The notes below the pieces were generated by a model. It saw nothing but the letters and a program-made list of their open reading frames with translations. It did no database searches and had not been told where the DNA came from. This document shows positions 34,455 through 47,554 of a DNA stretch of 54,324 nucleotides, piece by piece. The stretch is taken from contig JBBBWG010028710.1 in the NCBI GenBank assembly GCA_037176905.1, positions 1 through 54,324 on the forward strand, in the 5' to 3' direction. Position 1 is the first letter of the stretch; each line of letters starts with the position of its first letter. The position numbers were made by a program, and so were the translations under genes. Source of the DNA: Azolla pinnata. Lineage: Eukaryota; Streptophyta; Polypodiopsida; Salviniales; Salviniaceae.

Positions 34455-35351
34455 TTGAACTGTGATGGACTATCATGTAAGCCCATTACTATGGCAGTTC
34501 ACGATTAACCGTATGTTGCAACAACTAGCATGTTCTTCGATTGTGATCGGTGGCTCCTTGAATCTGATTTGTAAAGATCCGAGTTTTGATCGAATATCAT
34601 TTTAAGCCCATTTACAATTGGTTAACCATCTGTTACCACAACTTGCCAGTAATGGAATTGTGATTAGTGGTTCCATGAATCTAAATCTATGATCCAAGTT
34701 TCAATCGACTATCATTTCAGCCCATTATTACTGGTTAATCATCAACTACGACAACTTGGCTATCATTGGAAATGTGATTGATGAATCCCTGAATCCGTTC
34801 TGATCTGATATCATCTAAGCCCATTACTACTAGTTAACCATATGTGTGTCACGACAACTTGCCATTATTGGAATCGTGATCACTGGCTCCTTGAAATCCA
34901 ATCTATGATCCGAGTTTCAATCGAATATCATTGAAACCCACGACTAGTGGTTAATCACGAGTTACGACAAATGCCTATCATCGGAATCGTAACTAGTAGT
35001 GGCTCCCTGAATCAGACCTTTGATCATCTATCATTTAAGCCCATTACGACCGGTTGAACTATCAGTTACGACAACTTGCATATCATTGGAAAATCGTGAA
35101 TAGTGGCTCCCTGAAACTGATCTATGATCCGATATCATTCAAATCCCATCACTATTACTGTTGGTTAACCATCGGCTTACAGCAGCATGCCTATCACAAG
35201 AATCGTGATCAACTGAACTTCCTTGAATCCGATCTATGGATTATCCGAGCTTCGATCGAGTATCGTTTCAAGCGGGTTACTACCTGGTTTACAGCAACTT
35301 GCGTGTTGGTGGAATTGTGATGAGTGGCTCCCTGAATTCGATCTATGATCC
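34455..35351. repeat. Diverged satellite of about 112 bp, eight units
   Basis: Landmark TATCATTTAAGCCCATTA-like blocks start near 34470, 34595, 34709, 34808, 34924, 35027, 35132 and 35256 (mean period about 112). A consensus unit also contains GGTTAACCAT, TACGACAACTTGCCTATCAT, GGAATCGTGAT and GTGGCTCCCTGAAT followed by CTATGATCCGAGTTTC. Units are 70-85% alike by eye. Confidence 0.85.
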
Positions 35352-36417
35352 AGGTATCGGTACATGTTAGCAACATACATATATACGTATTACGCAGGTA
35401 TCGGTACATGTCAGCAACACACACATATACGTATTACGTAGGATGTACGCATAACCCAGGCGTATACTTGCTAGCCTACATACATGTATACAGGCTTAAG
35501 CATTGCATTATCCATATACACATTGAACATGCTCAGTACATGCATGCATACTGTGCACATGCATGCTACTAGTGTATGAATATGTACGTATACGGCACGC
35601 GTATACACCGTTTTCCTACGGAATACATACGTATACGTATACGTATACCGGCTCGTCTTGTTTCTGAAGTTGTATTTCAGGCAGCTCAGAGCTCGTGGCG
35701 ATGGCGAAGAAGAAGAAGAAGAAGAAGAAGAAGAAGAAGAAGAAGACGACGAAGAGCAGAACCGGGAAGCAGACCTGCTCTCCGCCATCGCCAGACGATG
35801 ACGGCGACGACGACGAATCAGAAGAAACCCCATCATCATCATCATCATCATCATCAGACTGCTCCGCATTCCCTGCTGCTGCACCGCGTTGCAGACAACG
35901 TCAAGCCCTCCGCGGCGGCTCTGCTTCTCCTGCCCCATGAGCCCTGCCAGATCCCTGCCGAGGCGTCGGGGGAGAGGCGGAAGCAGAAGCAGAAGCAGAA
36001 GCAGATGATGCTGACGATGATGCTGATGACGACGAAGAAGAAGACGGAGAAGAAGAAGACGAAGGAAAGCGCGGCGCAGAGTCACGGCGTGGTCGCCCAC
36101 CACTTGGTAATGGTAAGCGCGCAGAGGCCGAGCTTGACGACGACGGAGGAAGGAACGGAAGGCGCCGAGATGAGCGATGGCGAAGGAGGTGGAAGAGGGA
36201 GGAAAGCAGAAGAGATTGGATGGCAACATAGCCATAGCCATAGCCAGATGAAGCAAGCAACAGGGCTGAACAGAATCGACGAAGAAGGAGAAGGAGAAGG
36301 AGGAGAAGAAGAAGAAGGAGAAGGTGAAGGTGAGAGAGGGAGTGAAGCGGGGGAGGGATGGAAGGTTGTCTCTGAGGGCCATAGCCATCGCCATAGCCAG
36401 GTGAAGGCAGAAACGAA

Positions 36418-36467
<50 letters not shown>

Positions 36468-36505
36468 GGAGGAGGAAGCAGAAGGAAGAAGACACAGACA
36501 TAGCC
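35352..36505 (+). promoter_or_regulatory. Upstream region or extended N-terminal coding part of the ROP GAP gene
   Basis: 35355-35440 holds a 44 bp duplication around TATCGGTACATGT; 35620-35650 is ACGTATACGTATACGTATAC. From 35695 on it is GAA/AAG-rich simple sequence with CATCAT runs. The frame of the ROP GAP first exon is open without stop back to 35576. In-frame ATGs include 36170 and 36506, so part of this may be translated. A TTGTATTTCAG acceptor-like site ends at 35681. Confidence 0.45.
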
Positions 36506-39297
36506 ATGGCGACGACGACGACGACGACGACGAGGAGCACTGAGGAAGAAGAAGAAGAAGAAGAAGAAGAAGAAGAAGATTGTGATGATGGCGATGGCGA
36601 TGGCGATGGAAGCTCGGTGGTAAGGCTGCTCTTGTCTGCGTTTCGGAGGTCGGTGCTGATGGACTGTCACCTGCCATCGCCATCGCCATCGCCATCGCCA
36701 TCGCCAGATTCTTCTTCTTCCTCCTCCTCCTCCTCTGCAGACATGGAGATCGGATGGCCTACAGACGTGCAGCACGTGACGCACGTCACGTTCGACAGGT
36801 TCCATGGCTTCCTCGGCCTCCCTGCAGAGTTCCAGATGGAGATCCCGCGCAGGGTTCCCAGCGCCAGGTACAGAACCAAAACGCACAGACCTCGAGCTTC
36901 GCCATAGCTCCATCGCTCCCCAAGATCTGTGCGTCTTTCTTCTTCTTCTTCTTCTTCTTCTTCTTCTTCTTCTTCCTCCTCCTCCTCTTCCGAAGCTTGG
37001 ATCTTCCTTTCCCCACGAGTTCTCATCGCCATATCCGCCTTTGCCCTGCAGATTCTTCGCCATTTCTCTCTGCATTTCTTCCTCTCACCACTTCCTACTG
37101 ATTACTATCACTCCTCTCTGTGAATCTGTCTGTGGCTATGCAGCGCGAGTGTCTTCGGCGTCTCTGCAGAATCGATGCAATGCTCGTATGACAGGCACGG
37201 CAACAGCGTGCCCATCATCCTTCTCCTGCTCCAAGAGAGGCTCTATGACCAGGGAGGCCTCGAGGTATCGGGCACAGATTGAACAGTGCAAAGGAAATCC
37301 TGTTTTTTCATGCTGAATCATTGAAAGAAAAGCATGCTGTTCTGCTTCCATCATAGAGAGCATTCTGCTTGCAAATTCTTCATTCCAATCTGCATTGCAA
37401 TCTGCATTGCAATCTGCATTGTTTTCATCTTCTGTTCATGCCAAGAATTGTGCTATGGCCATGAAGATTTAGCAGCAATACCATATTTTTTTGATGCATA
37501 AGCTATGCCGAAAAAAACCACTCGGTTCTGGTTTTGCATCACAGAGCATACAAAAGTTTAGAATTAGAAACTCATTAGTCCTATCTGCACAAAGATTCAT
37601 ATAATCCCTAGAATTGTGCTATGGCCATGAAGATTTAGCAGCAATACCCTTTTTTTTTTATGCATAAGCTATGCAGAAAAAAACCACTCGGTTCTGGTTT
37701 TGCATCACAGAGCATAGGGATTCGTATCTGCATAGTGATTCGTATAATCTCTAATCCGTTAAGAAAAAAATCATGTGTGCTCATGAAAATCTTTGCAGAA
37801 ATACCCTATTAATGCTAAAACAATGCAAAAGATTGTTTTTTTTTTAATTCTCGCGTCATAGAGGACCTTGTTTGCGAATTCATCGTTCCCATCTGCGCTT
37901 TCTAAATCTGCATGCGTTTCATCTCATATTCATGCCAAGAGATTCGTGCACGCTCATGAATTATGTAGTGACACGGCTTCCGTTTTTGTGCTCTCGACAA
38001 ACAGGCCGAAGGTATCTTCAGGATAAACCCAGAGAATAGCAAAGAAGAGCACGTCCGAGACCAGCTCAACAAGGGAAATGTTCCGACGAATATCGACGTG
38101 CATTGCCTGGCAGGTCTCATTAAGGTGAATCTATGGAGCCCTCGCAAAAATCTGTGGATGCCACTATGCATTTTACTTCATGTGTGCATGTACAAACGGC
38201 AATTGTGTGTTGATGGCTCGCTGAATGCATGTTTGCTACACTGTATTGAATGTATGCTATGCTTTACTTCATGTAGATATGCATATATGTATGTCTGCCT
38301 CCTGGTGTACTGTACTACTACTGTTTTGCATTCTACATGCAGAAATGTATTTGCATAATGATGGGTATTTTCTTAGAAATGAACCCTAATTCACCCACTT
38401 AGCGATTATCTCACGTACACAGGCATGGCTGCGAGAACTACCATGTGGTGTTTTGGATTCCCTTCCTCCTGAAGAGCTGTTGCAGTGCAATACCGAAGAG
38501 CAATGCCTTGCATTAGCCCAAGCCTTACCCCCTACCCAGGCCTCCTTGTTGGATTGGGTGGTGGACTTGATGGCTGATGTGGTTCAGAAGGAAGAGCTCA
38601 ACAAGATGAATGCAAGGAATGTTGCCACGGTTTTCGCTCCCAATATGACCCAGGTAGGAAAACTAAATATTTATGGTATTGTTAATGGCAGACAAAATCT
38701 AGAAACCCTACTGTTTGGAAATTGTTGCTGACATACTGCTAGCAGAATTGTGTATCAAACTGCCTGGGAAGAGTTGTTTATAAGTAATCGAAGATTTCGA
38801 CCTAATGACTAGAGAATAATACTCCCGATCGAGTCAAAAAAGGGTTTTTTCCTCACAAAAGAGAGAGCCCTCGTAAAAAAAACACTTCCCTATCCTCTTC
38901 TCTTTTGCAGATGTCCGATCCATTGACAGCCTTGATGCATGCAGTCCAAGTGATGAACTTTCTCAAAACCCTGATCTTGAAGACTCTACGAGATCGCGAG
39001 TCCTTGACGCGGGGCTGCAAGAGCGCGACGATGCAGGACGATAGAAGAATCCCAGCTACTGAAAAATTTGTAGGCCCGAACGAGAAAGAGAATGAAGCCA
39101 TGATCATGATGGAGGAGCCACATGCATCATCGAAGGTGTCTATTGGAAGAAAGGCGGATGCGGGGAAAGAGAATCAATGCCCTCAAGGAGCTTTGGAAGA
39201 GCGATTGTTTCAGAGTTTCAAAGAGCGGAGCTCAATGGCAGATCCTGGAAATGATCGCAACAGATTGCCCCTCACAAATGTGGATGCGACCGTGTAA
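36506..39297 (+). CDS. ROPGAP: ROP/RAC GTPase-activating protein with CRIB motif, five exons
   Basis: Exons 36506-36867, 37144-37264, 38005-38124, 38423-38653 and 38911-39297; 406 aa from the chosen ATG (GCCATGGCG context). An acidic Glu/Asp tract is followed by VVRLLLSAFRRSVLMDC. The CRIB motif follows at about residues 82-95 (IGWPTDVQHVTHVTF), then GFLGLPAEF and a RhoGAP domain: SVFGVSAESMQCSYD, AEGIFRINPEN with the arginine finger at residue 167, DVHCLAGLIKAWLRELP, NKMNARNVATVFAPNMTQ and DPLTALMHAVQVMNFLKTLI. CRIB plus RhoGAP is the plant RopGAP architecture; these proteins stimulate GTP hydrolysis by ROP GTPases in polarity, hypoxia and other responses. The start is uncertain: the same frame is open to 35576 through Lys/Glu-rich simple sequence, and 36170 is another in-frame ATG. 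Confidence 0.9.
37444..37718. repeat. Tandem duplication in ROP GAP intron 2
   Basis: AATTGTGCTATGGCCATGAA to the CATCACAGAGCATA block at about 37446-37552 recurs at about 37613-37718 (spacing 167) with few differences. Both copies include CCACTCGGTTCTGGTTTTGC. Confidence 0.88.
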
Positions 39298-40502
39298 AAG
39301 CCATGTATTGTTCGATGATCAAGTTTAGAATCACCACTATTCACTTGCTTCTCCAAGTAGAATGGCATTGCCAAAAAGAAGGGGAAATTTTGGGTGTGAG
39401 ATTATGGCAATGAACTCTGCAGACACAAGCTTTGGCCTAAACCCTAAACTCTTCCCCTAAATCCTCAACCTTCAAACCCTAAGCTGGTACTTGTTAAGAA
39501 GGAGAAAAATCAAAATCCATCACTAATGCCATCAAAAAGATTTGTTGTACATTGCTTCATGTACAATACTTATGACCACTGTTGCTATGGCTGATTTTCA
39601 TCAGGATGAAGCCATTTTTTCATCCTCGGTGCAAGATTCTTGTCTTGCATTGATTTGTTGTTTTTTATTTTCAAGTGCTGGGTCCTAAACAAAGAATTGC
39701 AACTCCTGGCGGACTCCAAAATTTGAAGGAAGTTTCTGTAACTGACTATGGATATTGATTGGCAGGTAATCAGAGGTGTTCTTGTTTTCCTCACCCACCT
39801 GCTAGTTCATGGAGGTCTAACTTCAGTTACAAGGAAGTTCATCAGTAGTTTAAAAAAAAAAGAAAAAAGAAAACAAGTTGCTGCTGATGAGCTCAATTTC
39901 AACAGAATGGGGAAGAAGTTACCCTCACCAGGAATTTTCAAAATTTCTTGTCAGTATGTACTCAAGAAAGCATCCTTTTTTTTTTCTTCAGCACCATTTT
40001 GCAAGATTTGCAGGTTCAAAAGCTCTGCTGACCCATAATCCTTATTCATCATTTTTTTTCGGCTTCGAATCGCACGAAGTTTGTGGGGGAGGGAAATCGC
40101 TTCTACTGCCTTCCTTGCATCGACAGCGAGCGAATTTGTTAATTCAAAATGCGTGCCTCGATTTTAATGCAATCGATGATCGGATCGGATAATTCAGATC
40201 ATCGGTTTGTTACTAGTGCTTCAGCCTCTCAGCACAAGAATCAATGTATATATATATATATGTATGTATGTATGTATGACTGAACCAAAAACTTGAGGAA
40301 GAAGGTAAATCATACAAAGCAGTACATATATACATTTCAGAATGGACTAGTTGCTGTAGGTAGTGTGTGGGATTAGAATCCCAAGGCTGCGGATTATTGA
40401 CCGGTGAAATAAGCATTACATGATTTCCATGAACACACCTTGAGGACCGGTCAGACAAAAGCATCGATGATTGGAACCAATCAGCACAAGCCATATGTAC
40501 AT

Positions 40503-40542
<40 letters not shown>

Positions 40543-42181
40543 GCAACTGCGATTGATCATACGCAGGTCTTTCGCATAGTGAATCACACAGATCACATGA
40601 ATTTCATGATGGTGGTTGCCTTTTGAGTCCCACAATTCTCAAAATGACCTTTGCCTAGAGTATGTAGAAATGGTCCCTTGTAATTTATCCTATCCTATCT
40701 ATCCATCTATCTATCTATATAATGTCTATCTACATTAGTCGACCGAGTTTTGCGAATCCATGGTTCAAATCACGAGTCTCTCGTGCCCCGAAATGTCATA
40801 GACTTTGCTTGTTTATCAAGCCTAATTCCACCTCCAGGTTATCTTGCTAAACAGCTCTAGATATAGCCCTCCGATTGTACGAAATCCCCACCTCCAGCTG
40901 CTAAATCACTCCACCAAATACTTACTGTATGTTTTCGTACATCCAGAAACCCTGCAAGACAAGTTTGTGCAGGTCTCTACTTCCCATGTGCGATTCCGTT
41001 GAATTCAAGGCTCGCATCACGGATCACAGACTGCAATCATAAGCGCTAAATCCATGATTTCCAAAATGTTGTGAAATTTGACCCTAGTAGATCCTTTTGG
41101 GAGTGTTAAACACTTCAATTCCTGAACCCTGGATCAAGGCTTTCTAGCCACACTTTACCCCTAGGAGCTCATCTTCATCAGAAATCTCTTCATACACATA
41201 CAAAATGCGGTGATAGACCTTACGGCGCATGCACATTCAGGTTTCTAGTTAAATTATTTGGCTTGAGAATATGTCCATACCTGTTGTGGTTTTGCTTATT
41301 CTACCTCATCAGAACTACTTGGAAACCACTTTGAAAAACTGACAATATCCAGTCTTCACAACTGCAGAAATTCAGTCTTGTACATATACACTCAGCCTTT
41401 CATCAGTAATATATATATACATACACATATTATCATGAAGGTAACTTGGGAAAATTCCAAGAATTTTGCTTTTCCAAAAAAAGTCTACAAAACTGGTCCT
41501 GAGTTTATGAATATACAGAGATTAGTCTATAATTTGACAAACCTATCAGAGATACACACCTAATATGTTACTATGAACTAAGTCTAATTTATAGACAACT
41601 CTTGGTAAATTCCCAAAGGGTGGCACATGCTCCTAGTAAAGAAAGGCATATCATTGTATGTATTCTTTTACGGCCTCGCTGACAGGAGGCAATTTGAGCA
41701 CCATTTGACACCATGAGATAAGCATCCCATTCTTAAACCTGAAAACTAAAGCATTTTATTTAACATTCATAAAAAATGCAAGGATCTTTCCATGCTTTTG
41801 TCCCTGTCTGTCAGTAGATGACTGCTTTGAGAAATACCAACTAAATATGGGCCAGAATCTACTAAGCAAACCGTCCATTGCATATGTATTTGTATGGATA
41901 GATGAGAAATCTAAATACGATAGCACGATACCAAGCAGGATCCTCATTCTGGAACCTTACACCAAATACGTCTTCAACTTGACCGAAGACATACCATCCT
42001 GATCTCAATTTGCACATTTTAAAAAACCTGAGCTTTTCCGAGTGTTTATTCTTCCCGTGGAATTCTGTGCTTCTTTAAACAAGTTAATATACAACTACGG
42101 ACAGCACCAGGTAAGTCGTGCCAGCAACAGCGAATGCAAAAGCAAGACAAAACAAGAGATTGTAGAATGGAGATTTGTCTC
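39298..42181. other. Convergent intergenic region between the ROP GAP and UAH genes
   Basis: 3' flanks of two converging genes, 2.9 kb. Contains (TA)/(TGTA) runs at about 40249-40278, a (CAT)n microsatellite at about 40504-40542 and (CTAT)n at about 40696-40718. No additional gene or transposon domain seen; open frames are short. Confidence 0.5.
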
Positions 42182-45100
42182 CTATAACCTGCTCGAAAGT
42201 TTTGCTAGTGACAAAGCAAGAACTTTCACCCCATTTGAAATGTCATCTATCGATGAAAATTCATCTGGCCTGTGGCTATATCCTGAGAAAAGGATCAAGT
42301 AGAAAGAGTTAGTTTTAGAAACAAGTCAACTGATTGCACTAAGGATGCAACAAGGTAAACTGAAGCTTATCTATCCATTCTTTCTTTTTTCCACCTCTCA
42401 TGTCCCAGCTTACATTCTTACGTGATATATTTGTGCAGGGCCTCTCTCTACTTTCTAAAGATGATTTATTTACTATTTTATGAGTCACAAATGTGCTTGT
42501 GTATTGAGGCATAAACGTCACAAAAAATTATTTCACTCAGAAATGATAGAAAAAGAATATCCATACCTTTATGACAGGGAATAAAAATCATCCCTGTCGG
42601 AGCTACCCTGAGAAAAAAAGGGAAAATAACAATCACTTTAAATAAAGGGTGGGAAAATAATGCAATCATTTTCCTTCCTTTTCTTTTCACTGCATGCATA
42701 TATATCGAAAATTATCAACTTCTTGGAAAGATAAACTTGTTATAGATGCAACAAAACCCCCTATGAAGTAACTTGTGGCCATGAGGCATTTGTGGATTGC
42801 AACATATTTAATAAAAAAATAGGTATTTTAAAGAGCACTCTTTTTGTTATTATTAAACTGCACACTATTCATTTGAATTGCAAAGTGAAAGAACCTGGCC
42901 ATGAATAGCGCATCGTGATATGCCCGGCTTATCATATGCTTATACTTGAGACCAAGTTGTTTCGATGCAGATTCAATAGATTCAATGACCAGATCTGAGC
43001 ACTCTGCTGGTGGGTCTTGATTGACAATGTTAAACTCCAAGTGGACGCCCCGCCGCTCAGCTATTTCCAGTGCAGAACTCTGTATATTCTTAATCACGCC
43101 ATTTCTTCTTTCTTCATCAATATCTCGTACATCTGTAATGAGGGAATGAATGTAAGTAGGCATGACAATGGCCATCGCGGAAAAAGCATATCCCAAAAGA
43201 ATCTTGAAACTGATTGTTTTACCTATTTCAACATGTGCTGCACTTGGTATACTATTGATTGCTCTAGGATATAGATCCAGGATCCCTGTGTAAAATAATA
43301 CAAGTAATTGTCCACCAGACTTCAAGCTACTAATTTAATCATTTGCAAGACAAAATTTTCCTCCTCAATTCTTCTGGTGTGGACCAATGTGGGTCTTGAA
43401 GGTAGGATATAAACCACAAATGAAGAACTACTAATAATTCCCACATTGTGACACAATGATAATTATTCTTAGTAGTACAATATGATAAACTAACAGATGT
43501 AATACAGAAGAAAATACTCTGTTGTACCATGATTCAATGATGTAAAACATACCTGTAGTACCAACAGTATCCATTGATCGAGTATCCAAAACATGCTTCT
43601 CAACGGACAAAGCCAATTCAGCAGCAGCCAGCCCAGCATCATTCCTGGAAGACATTTTTTTTTTTCCATGTTTACACATCAGGAGATAAAGATCAAAGTT
43701 AATTGAAATAACTTTATGGAGATATTAGTTTACACATCAAAGTTAATTTTCAACCTTCGAGGAAGCATTTTGTGATACCTTAATGGCATGAGTACTGCTC
43801 CAGCATGTCCACCATTTCCCTTGAAATCTACTTTAAGACTTGCTGGTGCAGCTATTGCTGTGACAACACCAATGGATATGCCTGGAAATACAGCAGAAGT
43901 CAAATAGTTAGCAACCAAAACGCATTGATGAAAACATTAGAGTTCTTAATATTCTTTAGAATAGAATGAATGACACATTAAGATCTCTTAAAAGGTTATA
44001 AAACAATCAAACAAACTGAAAATGGCAGTATATTTTCAGAAAATGGCTGATCAAAATCATAGTGGTGTTTGGAAAAAAACATTTTAACGCCACTGCACAA
44101 AACATGTTGAACAATGCCCGACTGTGCTACCCATGATTATCCATCTTTACCCTCGTAAGAAACAACTGCATTCACTATCGTTTTTATGGGAGTTGACACA
44201 TGTTTCAATGTTCTTTGAACTATTGTACATGACAACGAGTTCTTCATCAGTTCAGCAGGTTTTATATTACTATTTTAAAAGAAAACCTACAAATGAAGAA
44301 AACCCCATTCAACTGTGTCTCATATCATGTGTTTTGATCCTCATGCACATTATTTCTTCCAACATACCTACGAGCTTATATTGCCAATTCTATCTGTAGT
44401 ACGTAAAAATGAGCATGTATCCAGTTATGGAGCAATGATCTATTCATGTGTGTTACTGCCCTGCTTCTCATAAGCTTATCATCTGGGATATATGCTCACA
44501 AACTATAATAGAAACCCCAATCATAAATATATTTATACATCTACCTACATGAGAAAAGTTAATCTTCTATCTCTTGTTATAACTTTCGATTTGTCCATCA
44601 ACATAAAACGAAGAGAAGATAAATGATGCAAATGCACCTTCTTCTTCTAGATTTGGACCCTGCTCAATGTGTAGCTCAATAAACGCAGAATATGCATCTT
44701 CCTTTAATGGTACTTCAACAAGAGTTTCAAGGGCGAACTCATATCCAGCTACACCTGCAGCTTCTTCGAAGGAAATATTGTCCTTATCAACTGCACCTTC
44801 AAGTGCTGCCTTTATTGTTGGAATCCCTGCTAACAATCGACTATATAATTCAATTGTTAGATATTATAGAATTTAATTATAAAAGTCTGCAACGTGATCT
44901 TCCACAATAAGCTCAAACCTGACAATGTTCTAAGGTAGGAAGTTAATGAAACCACCAATACCTTCCCAAACAGCTGATTCCAAATCTCGTGGGCTCCTCA
45001 GAAGTAAATGCTATCACATCTATGGATCTTTTAGGTTGAAATCCAGACCTATGAACAATAAGCACAATCTAGACCAGTTTATTGACTATTCATAAGTTGT

Positions 45101-47554
45101 TGAATAAAGAAAAAAGAAGGACCAATATCAAATCACCTATTTAGCACTTTGATGGATTCGATTGCACCCAAAACACCCACAACACCATCATACTTTCCTG
45201 AGAAGGGTATTGCATCTATATGCGATCCTGTAGCAATTGCTGCAACTGAAGAGTCAGTCCCTTCCCTGTCAATCATAAGAGCCAGTGAAGAAATATGCCT
45301 GGAGACTCACGCAGCAGCATAGCAAGTTACATAACAAGATTGGGCTTTGCGCACATTTTACAAAACATGCCACACAAATCCTCAAAACTACTGCTCATCT
45401 TGCTGAAAATACTATCTATAAGGTATGAAACTTACCAGCGACCAAAGATATTCCCAACTCCATCTTCACGCGCAACCAATCCAGCAGCATCCATAAGATG
45501 CTTGACATACCTGAAAATTTAAATATATTATCCATAATATCGTAGAATTATAATTAACTGGCATGCTGTCAAAGTGGCAATCAAGAAGATTGTAACAGGT
45601 CATGGAGTACCACAAGCATCCAGTCCTGCCATCACACATCATCAACAGAAATCAATCACGGATTGATTGAAGGATATGGCATGCTGATTACCAGCTCCAA
45701 GTTTTCCTCAGGTAAGGACGCCAGCACATGGTAAGGTGAATTTCTTTCGGCAATACACTCACTTTGAAGGGTAAAGTTTGCTCAGGCAATGACTTCAAGC
45801 ATGCTAGAGTGAATTCCTTAAACCATACATCCAACGAAGACACGAGACAGAGGTTGCAATTTTCGTGCTTATGCATGTGACAACATAACAGATATTTACC
45901 AAACAACCCCGCTCTCCTCACTAAGAAACTCTCCAAAAACTCAAAATTGTTTTGGAACGCAGTGTCAAGATTTCAATCCATGTTTGAATGGATTGACTTG
46001 TCCTTTGATGAGTTGTGATGGGGAAGCCTGGCCTCTTGCAATCTCAAGGACTAACATTTCGTCCATCCTCTCAATTTTGTCACAATATCTTATCAGCTGG
46101 CATTTTGGGGAAAATGGTTTGTACATTGGTTCATTGTGATTTCCATACCATTCAAGAAAAATCTATGAAATCTTGAAACTTAGGAGTTTGAATTAGCGTG
46201 AGGATTTACTGAAATTGACGACCATTCCATCAAGTCTTTTCTGACAATAATTAATAAATATAGTTCAAATATTCCTAACACCAACTATCACATTAACACA
46301 TGCCAAATGACATATAAAACGAACTGCATATAGAGGAGGTTTGTTAGGATATACATAGCCTTACCCAGAAAACATTAAAAAGTGTTAACTTTGTTAGTTT
46401 TTACATATTCAGGGAAGTTTAACGCATTTACACATTCTAAGAACAAAACCCCGGGGTAAAACTTCGAGAAATAACTAACAGAATGCCCATTCTACTCATG
46501 TGCAGGCAAATACCAAGAACATTGCATATGTTTCCCAACGAAGCATCAGATAGATCAAGCAGCCCTCGGGATTATGTTCGAGCTACAACATCTGCTTCGG
46601 CATATAGAAGTTAATACCAAGTCTCAGGATTACCTCCGAGCTTCAACGTCTTTTTCAGTATACAAAATCCGAGTAACTGATGGAGATGGAGAATCAGAAA
46701 TACGTGCTAAGTCGTTGATCTGCAGTGTAGGGGACACCATAACAATAAGAAGAATATTCAAGAGATTTTAAGTTACAATTTTTCTTCTTATCATCTCGAG
46801 AAACACTAAAACACTTTGATGAAGGAATGCCATAGAGCTGCACGGTAAAAATAATCTTGATTAACACTGAGTAAGCACATGAGATCCTGGGAAATACATT
46901 CCAAGGAATACACATACACACACAGAATTCACCTGCAATAAGAGATGGATAGAAAGAATGAAAGATTAAAGGAGTGTATATCGTTGAAACACTCTAAGAC
47001 GTTGTAGTTTTTCTCCATGCACGGATTCCGTAGAATCGTTGTCGATATCATGGGGTTTAAAGAACGCATTTTGCAGGATAACAATACGTGTTTCTACATG
47101 CATATACCAGCACACGATGTGTTCTTCAGATACTCTGCCGCCCAGATATGATAAAAAAAAAAGAAGACAAGAATAAAGAAATGTACACAAAGATCCCACT
47201 GAATGATCTGAATGATTTGAAAGATCCGAGTGATCTGAATGAAGCCGTTTAAAGATAATGGGCCCTTGAAAAAGCAATTTTGATAGGATAAAATAGAGAG
47301 CAACAGCGAGCGAGAGAGAGAGAGAGAATCACCTGTTGTTGCAAGCTAGAAGAATCCACGGAGAAGCCAGGAGAGTCATCGGTGCTTCTGAGAGTGTGAG
47401 AAGAGGAAGGGATGTATTCTTGGGAATAGCCCGGGTGCGCAGAATGCTCGTGAGGAGGAGGAGGAGAATAAGAAGGAGAGGGAGAAACGGGGCAGCAAAG
47501 AAAGAGGAGGAGGAAGAAGAAGAAGAAGAAGAAGAAGAAGATGGGCTGCAGCAT
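42182..47554 (-). CDS. UAH: (S)-ureidoglycolate amidohydrolase (M20 family), 12 exons
   Basis: Minus-strand exons: 47554-47333, 46719-46634, 45510-45436, 45265-45137, 45048-44962, 44840-44638, 43881-43779, 43644-43553, 43285-43223, 43132-42895, 42607-42567 and 42282-42182. The total is 1440 nt and phases match at every junction, giving 479 aa. Last step of ureide catabolism: ureidoglycolate to glyoxylate, CO2 and ammonia, in the ER. Zn-ligand candidates of the M20 fold are all present: His143 in ATGSHIDAIP, Asp154 in KYDGVVG, Glu188/189 in FTSEEPTRFG, His257 in IELHIEQGP and His426 in AYHDALFMAR. VVTAIAAPASLKVDFKGNGG and NSIPSAAHVEI separate UAH from allantoate amidohydrolase. The N terminus is a signal peptide with nine consecutive Phe followed by LLLFLCC. 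The C terminus is SLAKLSSRL. Confidence 0.94.
47513..47539 (-). repeat. (TTC)9 repeat encoding the hydrophobic core of the UAH signal peptide
   Basis: Nine TTC codons on the minus strand follow MLQPI and precede LLLFLCC. The whole hydrophobic segment is therefore mostly a trinucleotide microsatellite. Confidence 0.93.

Noticed and set aside
35471-37075. 534-codon minus-strand open frame opposite the ROP GAP first exon
   Set aside because: Translation is poly-Phe, poly-Leu, poly-Arg from repeats; the plus strand has the CRIB motif.
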